Below are positions 16,327 through 25,374 of a stretch of DNA of 64,000 bases, piece by piece. How positions within the stretch are numbered: the first letter of the stretch is position 1; each line of letters starts with the position of its first letter. The notes beneath the pieces are model-generated. The model was not told the origin of the DNA, did not search any database, and saw nothing but the letters and a program-made list of their open reading frames with translations. Where the stretch lies: positions 62,001 to 126,000 of the forward strand of contig NZ_JBQHDG010000023.1 of the NCBI RefSeq assembly GCF_052068095.1. The letters run 5' to 3'. The position numbers and the translations under genes are program-made. The stretch comes from Phytohabitans sp052068095. GTDB lineage: Bacteria; Actinomycetota; Actinomycetes; Mycobacteriales; Micromonosporaceae.

Positions 16327-16604
16327 TTCTACCCGAACGCGTTCCCTCCTGCTGACTGGTTGTTGCACGCTCTTTGCGGCGCGCTGCTGCGCCATTGCAG
16401 TTCGACACCAGGCGGTCGCGTGCGGCCCGTGCCGTTGGCATGGCGACGTAAAGATCAAAGACGGAGGTGGGCGTGGTCGATCGGCAACCGGCGTGGCCTC
16501 CTACCCCGTCGGCAACGCGGCACCGTATTGATGGAGAAGCCATCACGGACGCCTCTGGCGGCGGAACAGCAATGCCCGCGTTCTCGCCGAGACGGAGCCC
16601 GGTG

Positions 16605-16901
16605 ATGGCAACGCGTGAGAATCTAGCGATTCCTGACCAACGCGAACGTGCCGGTATCGCGCCAGCCTCCGCGTACAAGGCGCGTCAGCCGGTGTGGGTA
16701 TACCGGCAGGGCTGGCGGCCGGGCGTGGCGCTGTTCGGTTCGGAGAGGGCGGTGTCAGTCCGCTACAGGCAGAACGTCGGACTGGGTACCAGCGTGGACA
16801 CGGTTCTGCCGATAGACCTAGCCCTTCGAACCGAGCCGGACCCGTACCTGGACCGCGACAGTAGGGCGCCAATGGAGGAGACGGTGTCCAATGCCGTCTG
16901 A
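16605..16901 (+). CDS. Small hypothetical protein
   Basis: 98 residues from ATG at 16605, with GGAG eight bases upstream. A GTG at 16467 behind GGAGGTGGGC is in the same frame and would add 46 residues. The middle, QPVWVYRQGWRPGVALFGS, followed by VSVRYRQN and SVDTVLPIDLALRTEPDPYL, resembles a short beta-barrel type of actinobacterial protein of unknown role. There is no signal peptide or metal motif. It precedes two DUF5753 regulators on the same strand by 135 bases and is probably separately transcribed. Confidence 0.6.
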   Translation: MATRENLAIPDQRERAGIAPASAYKARQPVWVYRQGWRPGVALFGSERAVSVRYRQNVGLGTSVDTVLPIDLALRTEPDPYLDRDSRAPMEETVSNAV

Positions 16902-17035
16902 GATGGCTGACGCAACTCTGCCTGCCCGGTGCGGTACGTGGGAATCACACCCAGCCTCCGCCGGTCGTGCGAGGAGGACGAGATTGCTCGACTGGGGACG
17001 GTGCGGGATGACAGTGGAGTGGGCGGTGACGGGTG

Positions 17036-17866
17036 ATGTCTGCCGCTGACCACGAGCCGATGTCGCTGCGCGCCAAGTGGCTCGGCGTCGGGCTGCGGGA
17101 GTTGCGTGAACGGCGCCGCTGCGGTGCCGGCGTCGCCGCCCGGGAGCTTGGCATCGACACGGCGCTGCTGCGCGCCTACGAGGCGGGTAGCAAGGTGGTC
17201 GGTCCGCAGCGTGCGGCCAGGTTCCTGGAGCTGTACAAGGTCTTTGACCTCGATGAGCAGGAGCAGGTGCTGGGCCTTGCCCGGGATGCCTGGCCGGAGC
17301 CGGACAGTCCGCTGGCTGACATGGAGCCGTCGCTGGTGGACCTGTTGTGGCTCGAGGCGAACGCCGCCCGGATCCGCTGCTTCTCCAACGCGCTGGTCCC
17401 GGATCCGCTGCGGACTGAGCGGTACGCCGACGCGGTAGCGCAGGTCGAGGTGCCGGCTGCTCGCCGCCCCGGCGTCGGGTTCGCTCGGCGACTGGATGGG
17501 CCGCATGAGCCAGATCTGCATGTGCTCATCGCCGAATCGGCGCTGACACGACCGGTGGGCCGATCGGACGTTAACACTGAGCAGCTGCTGTACCTGGCCA
17601 AGCTGGCACGCACGCGGATGCTCACCCTTCGGGTGCTGCCGAACCGAGCCGGCTACCTGCCGGGCATGGACACCTCCTTCACGGTGTTCGACGTCCCTCC
17701 GTACCCCGCGGTGGCGACGTTGCGAGTCCCCGACGATCGGTGGCGGCACGACGACGAAGACGCCGCCTCCGCGTTCGACACCGCTTTCTACCGGCTGCGC
17801 CGCCAAGCGCTGGACGTACGCGCGTCCCTCGATCTGCTCACCAGCTTGACCGAACAGCACCGCTGA
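17036..17866 (+). CDS. XRE HTH regulator with DUF5753 domain
   Basis: 276 residues from ATG at 17036 (GTG at 17033 is adjacent and in frame). Residues 14-75 hold the HTH (GLRELRERRRCGAGVAAREL, then GIDTALLRAYEAGSKVV). Residues 95-270 are DUF5753: FSNALVPDPLRTERYADAV, LIAESALTRPVGRSDV, and a C-terminal AFDTAFYRLRRQALD. DUF5753/XRE proteins usually pair with a small DUF397 protein (as in the Scr1 family of Streptomyces), but no DUF397 gene is adjacent. Role: DNA-binding repressor or anti-activator of unknown target. Confidence 0.85.
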   Translation: MSAADHEPMSLRAKWLGVGLRELRERRRCGAGVAARELGIDTALLRAYEAGSKVVGPQRAARFLELYKVFDLDEQEQVLGLARDAWPEPDSPLADMEPSLVDLLWLEANAARIRCFSNALVPDPLRTERYADAVAQVEVPAARRPGVGFARRLDGPHEPDLHVLIAESALTRPVGRSDVNTEQLLYLAKLARTRMLTLRVLPNRAGYLPGMDTSFTVFDVPPYPAVATLRVPDDRWRHDDEDAASAFDTAFYRLRRQALDVRASLDLLTSLTEQHR

Positions 17867-17917
17867 CCCCGCAGCTCCATCGTCCACATCCGAATCTTGC
17901 TGAGAGGAATGGGTTCC

Positions 17918-18796
17918 GTGCCCACCAAACGAGAGACCTTCATGCCGACGCTTCGGGCCCAGTACTTGGGGCAGCGGATGCGCAAATGGCGGGAGGACCG
18001 GGACATGACCCTCAAATACGCCGCCGCGTACGTGGGTGTCGAGTTCTCCACACTGGCCCGTTACGAACGTGCGGAGTGGCCGTTCCGGCCCGATCACATC
18101 GTCGCGCTGTTGGACATGTACGGCGTCGCGGACGAGGCCGAGCGTGAGGAGTTGCTCACTCTGGCTAAGAGCGCGTGGCGGATGCACCAGTGGAGCTATC
18201 CGGACGGCTCGACCAACGAACTGCACACGGCTGGCGTCGGCCACCCGTGGGTCGAGCGTCAGGCCGAGGAGGTCCACGTCTACGGCGGGATGCTCATCCC
18301 GGGCCTGCTGCACAACCAGGACTACGCCGCCGCAATTATCGAGTCCTACACGCCGCGGGCTGACGCCCGCGTGTTCGACCAGCACCTGAAGGCGCACATG
18401 GCTCGCCAGGAGCGGCTCTATGACCGTCCGCCGGTGCGGGTCAACGCGCTCGTCGAGGAGGCCGCCCTGGGCCGCCCGGTCGGCAGCCGGCTGGTCCTGC
18501 GTGCCCAGCTGGAACATTTGGTCCACCTGGTCGACAAGCTGCCGCACGTCGATATCCGGGTACTGACGACTGGTCTGGGAATGCACCCGGGCGTCCACGG
18601 CGCCTTCACCGTCTATCAGATGCCCCGCCCGTACCCGGAGGTCGCCTTCGCCCAGCATCTCGGCGGCCAGCTACTCATGGAATCGGGGCTGGCCAAACGT
18701 CACGTCCAAGCGCACAAACAGCTCTGGGAGCAGACGGCGCTCGGCCCGCGCGAGTCCATCGAGCTGATCGACAAACTCGCCGAAGAGGCGGGCTAG
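17918..18796 (+). CDS. XRE HTH regulator with DUF5753 domain, second copy
   Basis: 292 residues from GTG at 17918, with GAGAGGA nine bases upstream. The ATG at 17909 would leave no spacing. HTH at about residues 12-70 (LGQRMRKWREDRDMTLKYAA, then FSTLARYERAEWP). DUF5753 follows with VYGGMLIPGLLHNQDYAAAI, VEEAALGRPVGSRLV and VAFAQHLGGQLLMESGLAK. It is related to, but clearly diverged from, the copy 51 bases upstream. The pair is probably co-transcribed. No DUF397 partner follows. Confidence 0.85.
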   Translation: MPTKRETFMPTLRAQYLGQRMRKWREDRDMTLKYAAAYVGVEFSTLARYERAEWPFRPDHIVALLDMYGVADEAEREELLTLAKSAWRMHQWSYPDGSTNELHTAGVGHPWVERQAEEVHVYGGMLIPGLLHNQDYAAAIIESYTPRADARVFDQHLKAHMARQERLYDRPPVRVNALVEEAALGRPVGSRLVLRAQLEHLVHLVDKLPHVDIRVLTTGLGMHPGVHGAFTVYQMPRPYPEVAFAQHLGGQLLMESGLAKRHVQAHKQLWEQTALGPRESIELIDKLAEEAG

Positions 18797-18851
18797 GGGG
18801 CCAGTCACCTCGGACACCACTACGGCAAGGCGGTATCAAGCCCTGTTCGAT

Positions 18852-19070
18852 GTGGACATCCCCAGGGCCGCACGCCTGCTACGCCTGGTGGACAAGCCGG
18901 TCGGGGTCGAGTGGACGCAGCCGTGCTGCACCCGGTCCCACCTCCCGGGACCGAGTGACGCGCACCCGCACCCGGGCTACGCCCTCGGCCCCGACCTCCT
19001 ACTCCTGGAAGCAGCCGCCACGCCGCGCTCCTCGTTTCGACACCGCGCGTCGACGTTGGGCACCGGGTAG
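18852..19070 (+). CDS. Doubtful short ORF downstream of the DUF5753 pair
   Basis: A frame open from about 18798 to a TAG at 19068-19070. The only nearby start is a GTG at 18852, with no ribosome binding site. The sequence IPRAARLLRLVDKPVGVEW and the later HPGYALGPDLLLLEAA look coding, so it may be a decayed gene whose start was lost. No family is recognised. Confidence 0.25.
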   Translation: MDIPRAARLLRLVDKPVGVEWTQPCCTRSHLPGPSDAHPHPGYALGPDLLLLEAAATPRSSFRHRASTLGTG

Positions 19071-19115
19071 CAGAAGACCGCTGCCGCGAAGCAATCGAGA
19101 TTGAAGGGCAGTGCA

Positions 19116-19952
19116 GTGATTACGTTTCTCACGTACAACGTGGACGGCTACCAGCCTTTCGGCGATTACCCTGATCAGCGGTACCGGTTGGTGGAGCAGG
19201 TGATCCGGGACGCTGCGCCGGACGTCGTTGCCGTTCAGGGACTACCGGGTCGTTCGCCGAAGCAAGCCATGATGCGGCTGGCGTACAAGACCGGCATGGT
19301 CTGCACCCTCGGCGAGGACCGTCGCGGCCACATCGCGGTCGCGCGGGGCGCGCATGATGACCTCGCGGTCGGGCTGATGTGGCGGCCGCCGCTGTGGGCT
19401 ACCGCTGGCAGTCTGGACATCCATCAGGGTGTGGACTGGTGGTACGCGTTGGTCAGCGTGGAGCTGAACGTCGGTGACGGCTACCGGATCCGGCACGGCT
19501 GCTACTGTGCCCCGCCCCGCGAGGGTGGGCTACGCCGCCCGGACGAGGCCGCCCGGCTGGTCAAGGCCATGACCAGGTCGATGGGGCTGGTGGGGGCCGA
19601 CTGGAGCAACCCCCACTACTACACCGACCGGTGCGGCAGCGAGTTGGTCCGGCCCGAGCCGCACTGGGACGAGCAGGAACCATCGGAAGTCGCGCTAGCT
19701 AACCGTGTCGCCGTGGACATCCTCGCGCAGGGCGGGCTGCGCGATCCGAGCACCGTGCTCGAACAGCCTCGACCGGTCAGCACGGGACACTGGCCTGACG
19801 AGCTGCACAGCGGCTGGCCGGTCGACGGCGTCCTGGTCACCTCGCGCATGCTCGACGCCGTCGGTGAGTACTTCGCCGTCGACACGCCGGCTGCGCGACG
19901 GGCGTCCACACATCTTCCCGTCGGTGTGCGCTATGACCCCGCCGCACCGTAA
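19116..19952 (+). CDS. Endonuclease/exonuclease/phosphatase-superfamily protein
   Basis: 278 residues. GTG at 19116 follows GAAGGG and gives ITFLTYNVDG at the very start, the usual first strand with the catalytic Asn. TTG at 19101 is an alternative. Later pieces fit the EEP fold: DAAPDVVAVQGLP (family members usually have QE, here QG), GHIAVARG, GADWSNPHYY near 156 as the DxN element, and a final RRASTHLPVGVRY with the catalytic His. The missing Glu of the QE pair is notable, because it normally binds the metal. Phosphodiester or phosphomonoester cleavage is likely but the substrate is unknown. Confidence 0.7.
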   Translation: MITFLTYNVDGYQPFGDYPDQRYRLVEQVIRDAAPDVVAVQGLPGRSPKQAMMRLAYKTGMVCTLGEDRRGHIAVARGAHDDLAVGLMWRPPLWATAGSLDIHQGVDWWYALVSVELNVGDGYRIRHGCYCAPPREGGLRRPDEAARLVKAMTRSMGLVGADWSNPHYYTDRCGSELVRPEPHWDEQEPSEVALANRVAVDILAQGGLRDPSTVLEQPRPVSTGHWPDELHSGWPVDGVLVTSRMLDAVGEYFAVDTPAARRASTHLPVGVRYDPAAP

Positions 19953-20210
19953 CGCGCGTCCCAGCAGCGATGGACTGGTGTCCGATGTGGATGGCGGTTG
20001 GCCGACAACGTTCTGGTACCTCGGCCGAGAACGCTTCGGGCGAGCGGGTGGAGGCCCGCGTAGGTCGGTGCAGCCGGTCAGCCGTACACCGCCACTTCAC
20101 GATCCGGCCAGCGTTCGACACCACGTACGGCCCCAGCCCCTTTTCGGCTTCTCGCCTGACATATGCCATGCAATCACAGGCATCCAACCGCCAGATGGAG
20201 ATAGTCCTTG

Positions 20211-20978
20211 ATGATCCAGGCTGTCGTGGTCGCGGCTAGTGCGGTGTTGGTCGCGGTCGCCGCCCACGAGGCCGCGCATGGGTTCGCCCTGCGTAGCCTC
20301 GGCATTCCCGTCCACCGGGCAGGCATCGGGCTGCCGCTCCCGCCGGTGTTCACCATGTTCCGGGTTCGGGGCGTCACGTTCACCGTGTCGCCGTGGCTGG
20401 TCGGCGCCTACGTCCAGGCCCACCCGCACTATGTCAGGCAGATCGAAGAGCTCCGTTTCCGGGACCGAGCCTGGTTTCTGAATGCGGGCACCGTCGTCAA
20501 TCTCATCCTGGGTTTCGGGGCTTTCGCCGCCACCGCGGTGTTGGTCGGCCACCCCGGTTACGCGATCGTCGCCTGCGCGTTCGGTGTGGTGACGTGGACC
20601 GGACGTCGGATCGTCGCTGCCTACCTGATACCCGCTGCCGCGGTGCCGGTCCTCGTCTTCGTGATCGTTGCCCTCGCGGGTGCTTGGTCGCGCGGTGAGA
20701 CCGGCGCCGGGCTCAACGGATTACCCAACCTGGTTCGGCCGGGCGTCGCGGGCGCGGTCGAGTTTCTCGGCCTTGCTTCGTTCTCGCTGGGGGCGCTGAA
20801 CGCGTTGCCGCTGTTCGGCTTGGACAACGGCAAGGTCGTGGACCTGCTCCTGCACCGCTGGATACCGCGCTGGGCGGTCCACGTGTACCGCACCACCGGA
20901 TTGGTGGCGGTGGCCGCCATGTTGCTGCTCGCCATCGGCTCGGACATGTGGGCGGCCATCACCGCGGTCGCATCGTAA
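20211..20978 (+). CDS. M50-family (site-2-protease-like) membrane metalloprotease
   Basis: 255 residues from ATG at 20211 (TTG at 20208 is adjacent; GGAG lies at 20197-20200). HEAAH at 19-23 lies in the first membrane span and supplies the zinc His pair and the catalytic Glu. NALPLFGLDNG at 197-207 matches the second M50 motif, where Asp205 is the third ligand; most members have LDGG. Five to six hydrophobic spans are visible (2-18, 91-112, 115-132, 137-158, 182-200, 225-245). Such enzymes cut membrane-anchored regulators. No anti-sigma factor gene is adjacent. Confidence 0.8.
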   Translation: MIQAVVVAASAVLVAVAAHEAAHGFALRSLGIPVHRAGIGLPLPPVFTMFRVRGVTFTVSPWLVGAYVQAHPHYVRQIEELRFRDRAWFLNAGTVVNLILGFGAFAATAVLVGHPGYAIVACAFGVVTWTGRRIVAAYLIPAAAVPVLVFVIVALAGAWSRGETGAGLNGLPNLVRPGVAGAVEFLGLASFSLGALNALPLFGLDNGKVVDLLLHRWIPRWAVHVYRTTGLVAVAAMLLLAIGSDMWAAITAVAS

Positions 20979-21168
20979 GCCCACAACCCCCAATCCACAG
21001 CAGACCAGACACCACGCGCGACAGCTCACGAATGGAAGGACACACGCCAAACCAAACAATCCACCTGCTGACTGTCCGTTGGCGGCGATCAAGCCGCTGC
21101 GCACGGGGGCGTCACTGATGCCCACGGCGAACCGCATGTGAGTTTCTATTCGGAGAGTGGAGGACGGT

Positions 21169-21891
21169 ATGGCCGACCAGGTGATACCCGCGCCGGTGCG
21201 GGAGTGGGTTGACCTACTGCATCGCACGACAGGTGTTGCACCGCAGGTCCACAGGACCATTACCCCGGCTCCGCGGTGGCAGCTTAGCCTGGCCAATGAC
21301 CGCGTGCTGCTGACCATAGACTTCCGACCCAGCAGCGGCGGTCGGTGGGTGAGGCGCGGCTCCACGTTGTCCATCGACGGGCAACCGGTAACAGCAGCGG
21401 AGAACCTGGAGCACTTCGTGCGCGTGTTCGCCAACCCGGACGAGGAATACAACCGCCGCCAGTTGCCACCGCCTCCACTGGATGCAGTCATACACGTGCG
21501 GCCCACGGCCGAGGCGCCGGCGCCGGTGGCCAAGGGCCTGCGGAAGCTAAGCCGCGCGTTCGGCAAGTCCGCCGAATGCGTGGTGGGAACGGTCGGCTCC
21601 GTGTTCTGGGCGGCCGAAGTTCGCATGCCCAAGGTCCGGGCGGTCCTGCGGGTCAACTTCCACGTGTGGCCGGACGGATCGTGCCACGAAGTTGGCGAGC
21701 CGCCGTTCCTGGTAACCGTCAACGGCAAGGACGTCACCGCAGAGATGGGCGGCAAGCTCGAACGCGTCGTGGCGATGATGAACCGGCCCGCCCACGACGC
21801 CGCGCCCGCCCCGGAGGCGGTGACGAAGCCGGCCGGGCCAGCGCGCGATGTCGGCGTCGAAACACGCCAAACCACCGTGCTAAGGCTGTAG
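21169..21891 (+). CDS. Hypothetical protein
   Basis: 240 residues from ATG at 21169 with GGAGG seven bases upstream. No transmembrane span. There are two similar parts: residues about 25-110 (SLANDRVLLTIDFRPSSGGR, then SIDGQPVTAAENLEHFVRVF) and 145-215 (EVRMPKVRAVLRVNFHVWPD, then VNGKDVTAEMGGKLERVVAM). Both contain a strand-strand-'xGxxVTAxxxxL' helix pattern, suggesting an internal duplication. They are linked by a basic Pro/Ala segment, and the C-terminal 25 residues look disordered. No known family. It stands alone between the M50 gene and the GNAT gene. Confidence 0.6.
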   Translation: MADQVIPAPVREWVDLLHRTTGVAPQVHRTITPAPRWQLSLANDRVLLTIDFRPSSGGRWVRRGSTLSIDGQPVTAAENLEHFVRVFANPDEEYNRRQLPPPPLDAVIHVRPTAEAPAPVAKGLRKLSRAFGKSAECVVGTVGSVFWAAEVRMPKVRAVLRVNFHVWPDGSCHEVGEPPFLVTVNGKDVTAEMGGKLERVVAMMNRPAHDAAPAPEAVTKPAGPARDVGVETRQTTVLRL

Positions 21892-22168
21892 CCATACCTG
21901 GCGTATCAACCCACGCCGCCAATGCCACGTGGGCCCATTTCGGCCACCGCGCACTGCCACGCCGATCGGCACAAGCCAAGAGCGACTTTCCACGCGTGGA
22001 GTTCGACAACACAGGCGCGCCGCTGGCATGGCCGCACCGCCCGCGCCGGTGCGGCTCGCTGTCGGCTCGGATGTAAGGACCGGCTGGTAGGGCGGTCGCC
22101 TCCTCGCCCATCCAACGAATCGACAGGAGAGCAACAAACATGGCCGACAACACATCAGCGGGGAACAC

Positions 22169-22840
22169 GTGACAAGCGACGAAGACCGGACCATCCGCCA
22201 CGCCGAGAAGAAGGACTCGGGGCAGGTCGCCGTCCTGATGGCAGACGCGCTCGCCGGCACCCCGGTCGGAGCGTGGCTCATCAGCGACCCGGCCGTTCGC
22301 ACCGACCTGTTCCGGCGCTACTTTCACCGACTGGCGGACCAGCTCTACACCGACATGGCGACGATCCTGCACGTCACCGGCGGCCCAACTCCCACCGGCT
22401 GCGCGTGGTGGCTGGATGTCGTCACCTACGAACTCGATCCGCCCTTGGACCGGAACAACGTGTTCGACGAGGTGTTCGGACCGTACGCGGACAGGTTCCG
22501 ACTGCTCGACACCATCGCCCGGCGGACTCTGGTCGAGTGCGGTCTGGGCGAGAGCTGGCTGCTGGCCCTCGTAGCGGTGGATCGCTCCCGTCACCGCACC
22601 GGGATCGGCTCGACGCTGATGCGACACACGTTGTCCGACATGGACACCCACGGCGCCCACTGGCCGACTTGGGCGGTCGCGCTGTCCCCGACCCATCGCA
22701 TGTTCCTGGAACGCCACGGCTTCACCGTCACGGCGGATACCTTCCTGCCCGATAACGGCCCGACGCTATGGCCCATGTTCCGGCCGGGACCCAAAGGGGT
22801 GAGACCGGTACCGGCTTCGGGACGCTGCACGCCCGCGTAA
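22169..22840 (+). CDS. GNAT-family N-acetyltransferase
   Basis: 223 residues from GTG at 22169. The GNAT core is visible: IRHAEKKDSGQVAVLMADAL at the start, an arm with GCAWWLDV, motif A in LVAVDRSRHRTGIGSTLMRH (about 138-157) with the RxxGxG acetyl-CoA loop, and MFLERHGFTV as the last core element. The layout matches actinobacterial GNAT proteins of about 200 residues that act on small molecules. The substrate is not inferable. The 277 bases upstream hold no clear gene. Confidence 0.8.
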   Translation: MTSDEDRTIRHAEKKDSGQVAVLMADALAGTPVGAWLISDPAVRTDLFRRYFHRLADQLYTDMATILHVTGGPTPTGCAWWLDVVTYELDPPLDRNNVFDEVFGPYADRFRLLDTIARRTLVECGLGESWLLALVAVDRSRHRTGIGSTLMRHTLSDMDTHGAHWPTWAVALSPTHRMFLERHGFTVTADTFLPDNGPTLWPMFRPGPKGVRPVPASGRCTPA

Positions 22841-23056
22841 GCGCGGATGGCGTAGGCGCGGTTGGTGGGACCGGGCTGGGTCGCGGTGGCCGGGATCCTG
22901 CCGGCCGGCCATCGCCGGCCGCGACCCGCTGTGACAGTCGAGGTGGCCGGCCAATTGACGCGACGATTCGCCGGGAGCGGCGTCGGTGGATCGGCACCTG
23001 TGTCCCTTGTGGACAGGCGTAGCTCGGTCGTAGCGCAGTCAGGAGACGCGACAACC

Positions 23057-23941
23057 ATGACCGCAGTGGAGCGGTACGACGAGATGGACCGCCGGTACTG
23101 GACGGCTGTCGCCCGGCAGCGGATGGACCCGGAGCAGGTCTCCCAAGCCCGGATCTACGACTACCTGCTCGGCGGCCGGAACAGCTTCGCGGTCGACCAG
23201 GCCGCCGCGGAGGCGATCATCGCCCAGAACCCGGACGCGCCGCTCGTGGCCAGGGCCAACCGTGCGTTCCTGCGCCGCGCCGTGCAGTACCTGGTCGGGC
23301 GGGGGATCCGCCAGTTCGTCGACATCGGCTCCGGGCTACCGACGGTGGGCAACGTTCACGAGATCGCGCAACAGACGGCGCCGGATGCCGGAGTCATCTA
23401 TGTGGACAACGACCCGGTCGCCGTCACGTACAGCCGGGAGTTGCTGCAGGACGACGCGCGTGCGGTGGTCGTCCCGGGGGACCTGCGCGAGGTGGACCTG
23501 CTGTTGGACCGGTTGACCGATCCGCGGCTACGGCCGGTCGTCGACCTGGACCGGCCGTTCGCGGTGCTGCTCGTCGCGGTCCTGCACTTCTTCCCCGACC
23601 ACACCGGCCCGCAGCAGTTGGTCGCCCGGCTCCGCGAGGCGATGCCACCGGGCAGTCCCTTGGTGGTCAGTCACCTCGCCACCGAGTCCTTCACCCAGGC
23701 CGATGTCGCGGCGGTGCAGGGCATCTACCGCGAACGCGGCACGGGATATCCAGTCACCCGCACCCGCGAGCAGGTCCGGGCGTTCTTCGGCGACTTCCCG
23801 CTCGTCGACCCCGGCCTGGTCTACGTCAGCCAATGGCACCACGCCGACGCCGACGCTGAGCCGGCCGCGTTCGCCCAGGACCCGGCCCGCTCCGGCGGCC
23901 ACGCCGGCGTGGCCGTCAAGCCATCCGGGCTTACAACGTGA
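23057..23941 (+). CDS. SAM-dependent methyltransferase, DUF574 family
   Basis: 294 residues from ATG at 23057 with AGGAG upstream. An open extension back to 22862 is Gly/Arg/Val noise. Family signatures are strong: SQARIYDYLLGGRNSFAVDQ (about 29-48), FVDIGSGLPTVGNVHEIAQ (about 87-105) as motif I, and VIYVDNDPVAVTYSRELLQ as motif II. DUF574 proteins are numerous in Streptomyces and Micromonospora, and few have known substrates. The stop overlaps the GTG of the next gene (GTGA), so the two are translationally coupled. Confidence 0.9.
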   Translation: MTAVERYDEMDRRYWTAVARQRMDPEQVSQARIYDYLLGGRNSFAVDQAAAEAIIAQNPDAPLVARANRAFLRRAVQYLVGRGIRQFVDIGSGLPTVGNVHEIAQQTAPDAGVIYVDNDPVAVTYSRELLQDDARAVVVPGDLREVDLLLDRLTDPRLRPVVDLDRPFAVLLVAVLHFFPDHTGPQQLVARLREAMPPGSPLVVSHLATESFTQADVAAVQGIYRERGTGYPVTRTREQVRAFFGDFPLVDPGLVYVSQWHHADADAEPAAFAQDPARSGGHAGVAVKPSGLTT

Positions 23942-24654
23942 GCGGGTGGCGGTGGTGCGGCCGCTGGCCGCGGCCGGTGATGGCAGCAGGCGCCCTGGCG
24001 GGCGCGGCCAGCGTGGCCGCCGCCGGGCTGGCGTGGACCCGGCTCGCAGACCCGCATCCGGCCCCGACAGGTGTGACCGCGCTCATGCCGACCACGACAT
24101 CGTCGCTGCCATCTCCCCACGGCCGACGATACGACGCTGGGTTCGTCGACCCGTGCGCCCTCGTAGACGTGGCACCGCTGGTCCAACGCAGGTTCGTCGT
24201 TCGTGAAGCCGTGCCGCTGACCTTCTCCGCGAGCAGCTCATGCCGGATGGTGTTGCGGCTGGCCGACGCACCGCGCCTCGACCCGGACGGCGACGTCGAT
24301 ACCAGCCGGGAGTTGATCGCTATCGTCGTCGACGCCACCTCGTTCCCGGACGAATCGACCCAGGCGGGATGGACCTGGCGCACCCGCCGGGATTTCATGA
24401 TCCGCGACAAGGGCGGCGGACAGGTCCACGATGTCGTGGGCCTGGGCAGTCAGGCGTTCGCGACCAGTGAACGCCGCCCGACAAACCGCCGCGGCCGGGC
24501 CACCTGGTCGTACGGGCTGCACCTGTGGGACGGCAACCTGTTCCTGTCCGTGACCGTGACCGGCATCGGTGAGGGCAAGCGCTTCACCGGCACGGACGCC
24601 GAGGCCACCGCAACCCGCCTCGCACTCGGTCTGCTCGCCGCCCTGCACGCCTAG
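23938..24654 (+). CDS. Membrane-anchored or secreted protein, possibly DUF3558-like
   Basis: 238 residues from GTG at 23938, overlapping the methyltransferase stop. One hydrophobic segment near residues 14-33 (VMAAGALAGAASVAAAGLAW) acts as a signal anchor, with no lipobox Cys. A Pro/Thr/Ser linker follows. The body begins FVDPCALVDVAPLV and contains an SSCRMVL strand, a Cys pair as in DUF3558-type extracytoplasmic proteins. VTVTGIGEGKRFTGTDAEAT and a final helix end the domain. Coupling to a DUF574 methyltransferase is unexplained. Confidence 0.6.
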   Translation: MSGWRWCGRWPRPVMAAGALAGAASVAAAGLAWTRLADPHPAPTGVTALMPTTTSSLPSPHGRRYDAGFVDPCALVDVAPLVQRRFVVREAVPLTFSASSSCRMVLRLADAPRLDPDGDVDTSRELIAIVVDATSFPDESTQAGWTWRTRRDFMIRDKGGGQVHDVVGLGSQAFATSERRPTNRRGRATWSYGLHLWDGNLFLSVTVTGIGEGKRFTGTDAEATATRLALGLLAALHA

Positions 24655-24756
24655 AACATCATCGGTTCGTCATGCCTCTATGCCCCATGTGGACGCCGCA
24701 AGGACTCCGGCCGCGTACCTGGTTGACGAAGATCCAAGAGGAAGGTGCCTTGGTCC

Positions 24757-25044
24757 ATGGGACGTGACCACGGCGGCGACGCCGGCGAGGCGACGCTCGC
24801 TCGTGCCTGGCGGTTGGTTCAACGCCACGGCGCGGGCGACCGATGCGGTGGCTGCCGCCCGGACGGCTGCGACCGCCTGGTGTGGGCGCATGACCAGCTG
24901 GAGCGCTTGGACGAGGACCGCGACTGGTACGAGCAGCGGCTGCTGCGAATCCGCGAAGTCATCCGCCAAGCCGAGGCGGGCCGGCCACTGGTCGTCAGGC
25001 CGGCGGCGGTGCGCTGGGCGCGCGGTCGCGCGTCGCCTGGGTAG
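24757..25044 (+). CDS. Small Cys-containing hypothetical protein
   Basis: 95 residues from ATG at 24757. The Cys cluster DRCGGCRPDGCDRL (about residues 28-41) could bind a metal. The following helix, LERLDEDRDWYEQRLLRIRE, looks like a short coiled coil. The last 50 bases overlap the convergent GntR gene. A GTG at 24745 is in frame but directly abuts the AAGAGGAAG sequence. Function unknown. Similar short proteins often accompany YtrA-like GntR regulators in actinomycetes, which is a weak contextual hint only. Confidence 0.5.
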   Translation: MGRDHGGDAGEATLARAWRLVQRHGAGDRCGGCRPDGCDRLVWAHDQLERLDEDRDWYEQRLLRIREVIRQAEAGRPLVVRPAAVRWARGRASPG

Positions 25045-25261
25045 GTCGCGCGACGAAGGTGCCGCGGCCTTGGTGGCCGATGGTGTCACCGGCCGCGGAC
25101 AGCATCCGCAGGGCGGTCTTGACCGGCTCGGCGCTGCACTCGTACTTGGTGCGCAGCTCGTTGATGGAGGGGAGTTTGTCACCGGGCTTGAGCGTGCCGG
25201 AGGCGATGTCCCGGCGGATATCATCGATGATCGTCTGGTAGACGGCTTCGGCGGCTGGCAT
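24995..25261 (-). CDS. Short GntR-family regulator, HTH domain only
   Basis: 88 residues from ATG at 25261. The winged helix spans almost the whole protein: VYQTIIDDIRRDIASGTLKP, GDKLPSINELRTKYECSAEP, VKTALRMLSAAG, GHQGRGTFVA. There is no effector-binding domain, so any signal must come from elsewhere, or DNA binding alone suffices as in short YtrA-type proteins. It is divergent from the substrate-binding-protein operon. The 420 bases between them contain a promoter, a strong hairpin and an AATAGCAT repeat that could be its operator. Confidence 0.85.
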   Translation of the reverse strand: MPAAEAVYQTIIDDIRRDIASGTLKPGDKLPSINELRTKYECSAEPVKTALRMLSAAGDTIGHQGRGTFVARPTQATRDRAPSAPPPA

Positions 25262-25339
25262 CGGTGCGTGCGCTCCTTTGGTTCGGCGCCCCCATCTGAC
25301 CACGCGCCAAGGTGGAATGCCAAGCATGAACAGCATCCA

Positions 25340-25368
25340 TTGACTTGGCAGCAATAGCATTCTAAGTT
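25340..25368 (+). promoter_or_regulatory. Candidate sigma-70-type promoter and AATAGCAT repeat
   Basis: TTGACT (25340-25345), 17 bases, then TAAGTT (25363-25368), reading toward the substrate-binding-protein gene about 315 bases away. AATAGCAT lies in the spacer (25353-25360) and recurs at 25660-25667, just before the gene start. Both are candidate GntR sites. This is a by-eye call. Confidence 0.4.
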
Positions 25369-25374
25369 GTTGTC

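Noticed and set aside
16763..18658. 631-residue minus-strand open frame
   Set aside because: Antisense to both DUF5753 regulators and the small gene, with no coherent motif.
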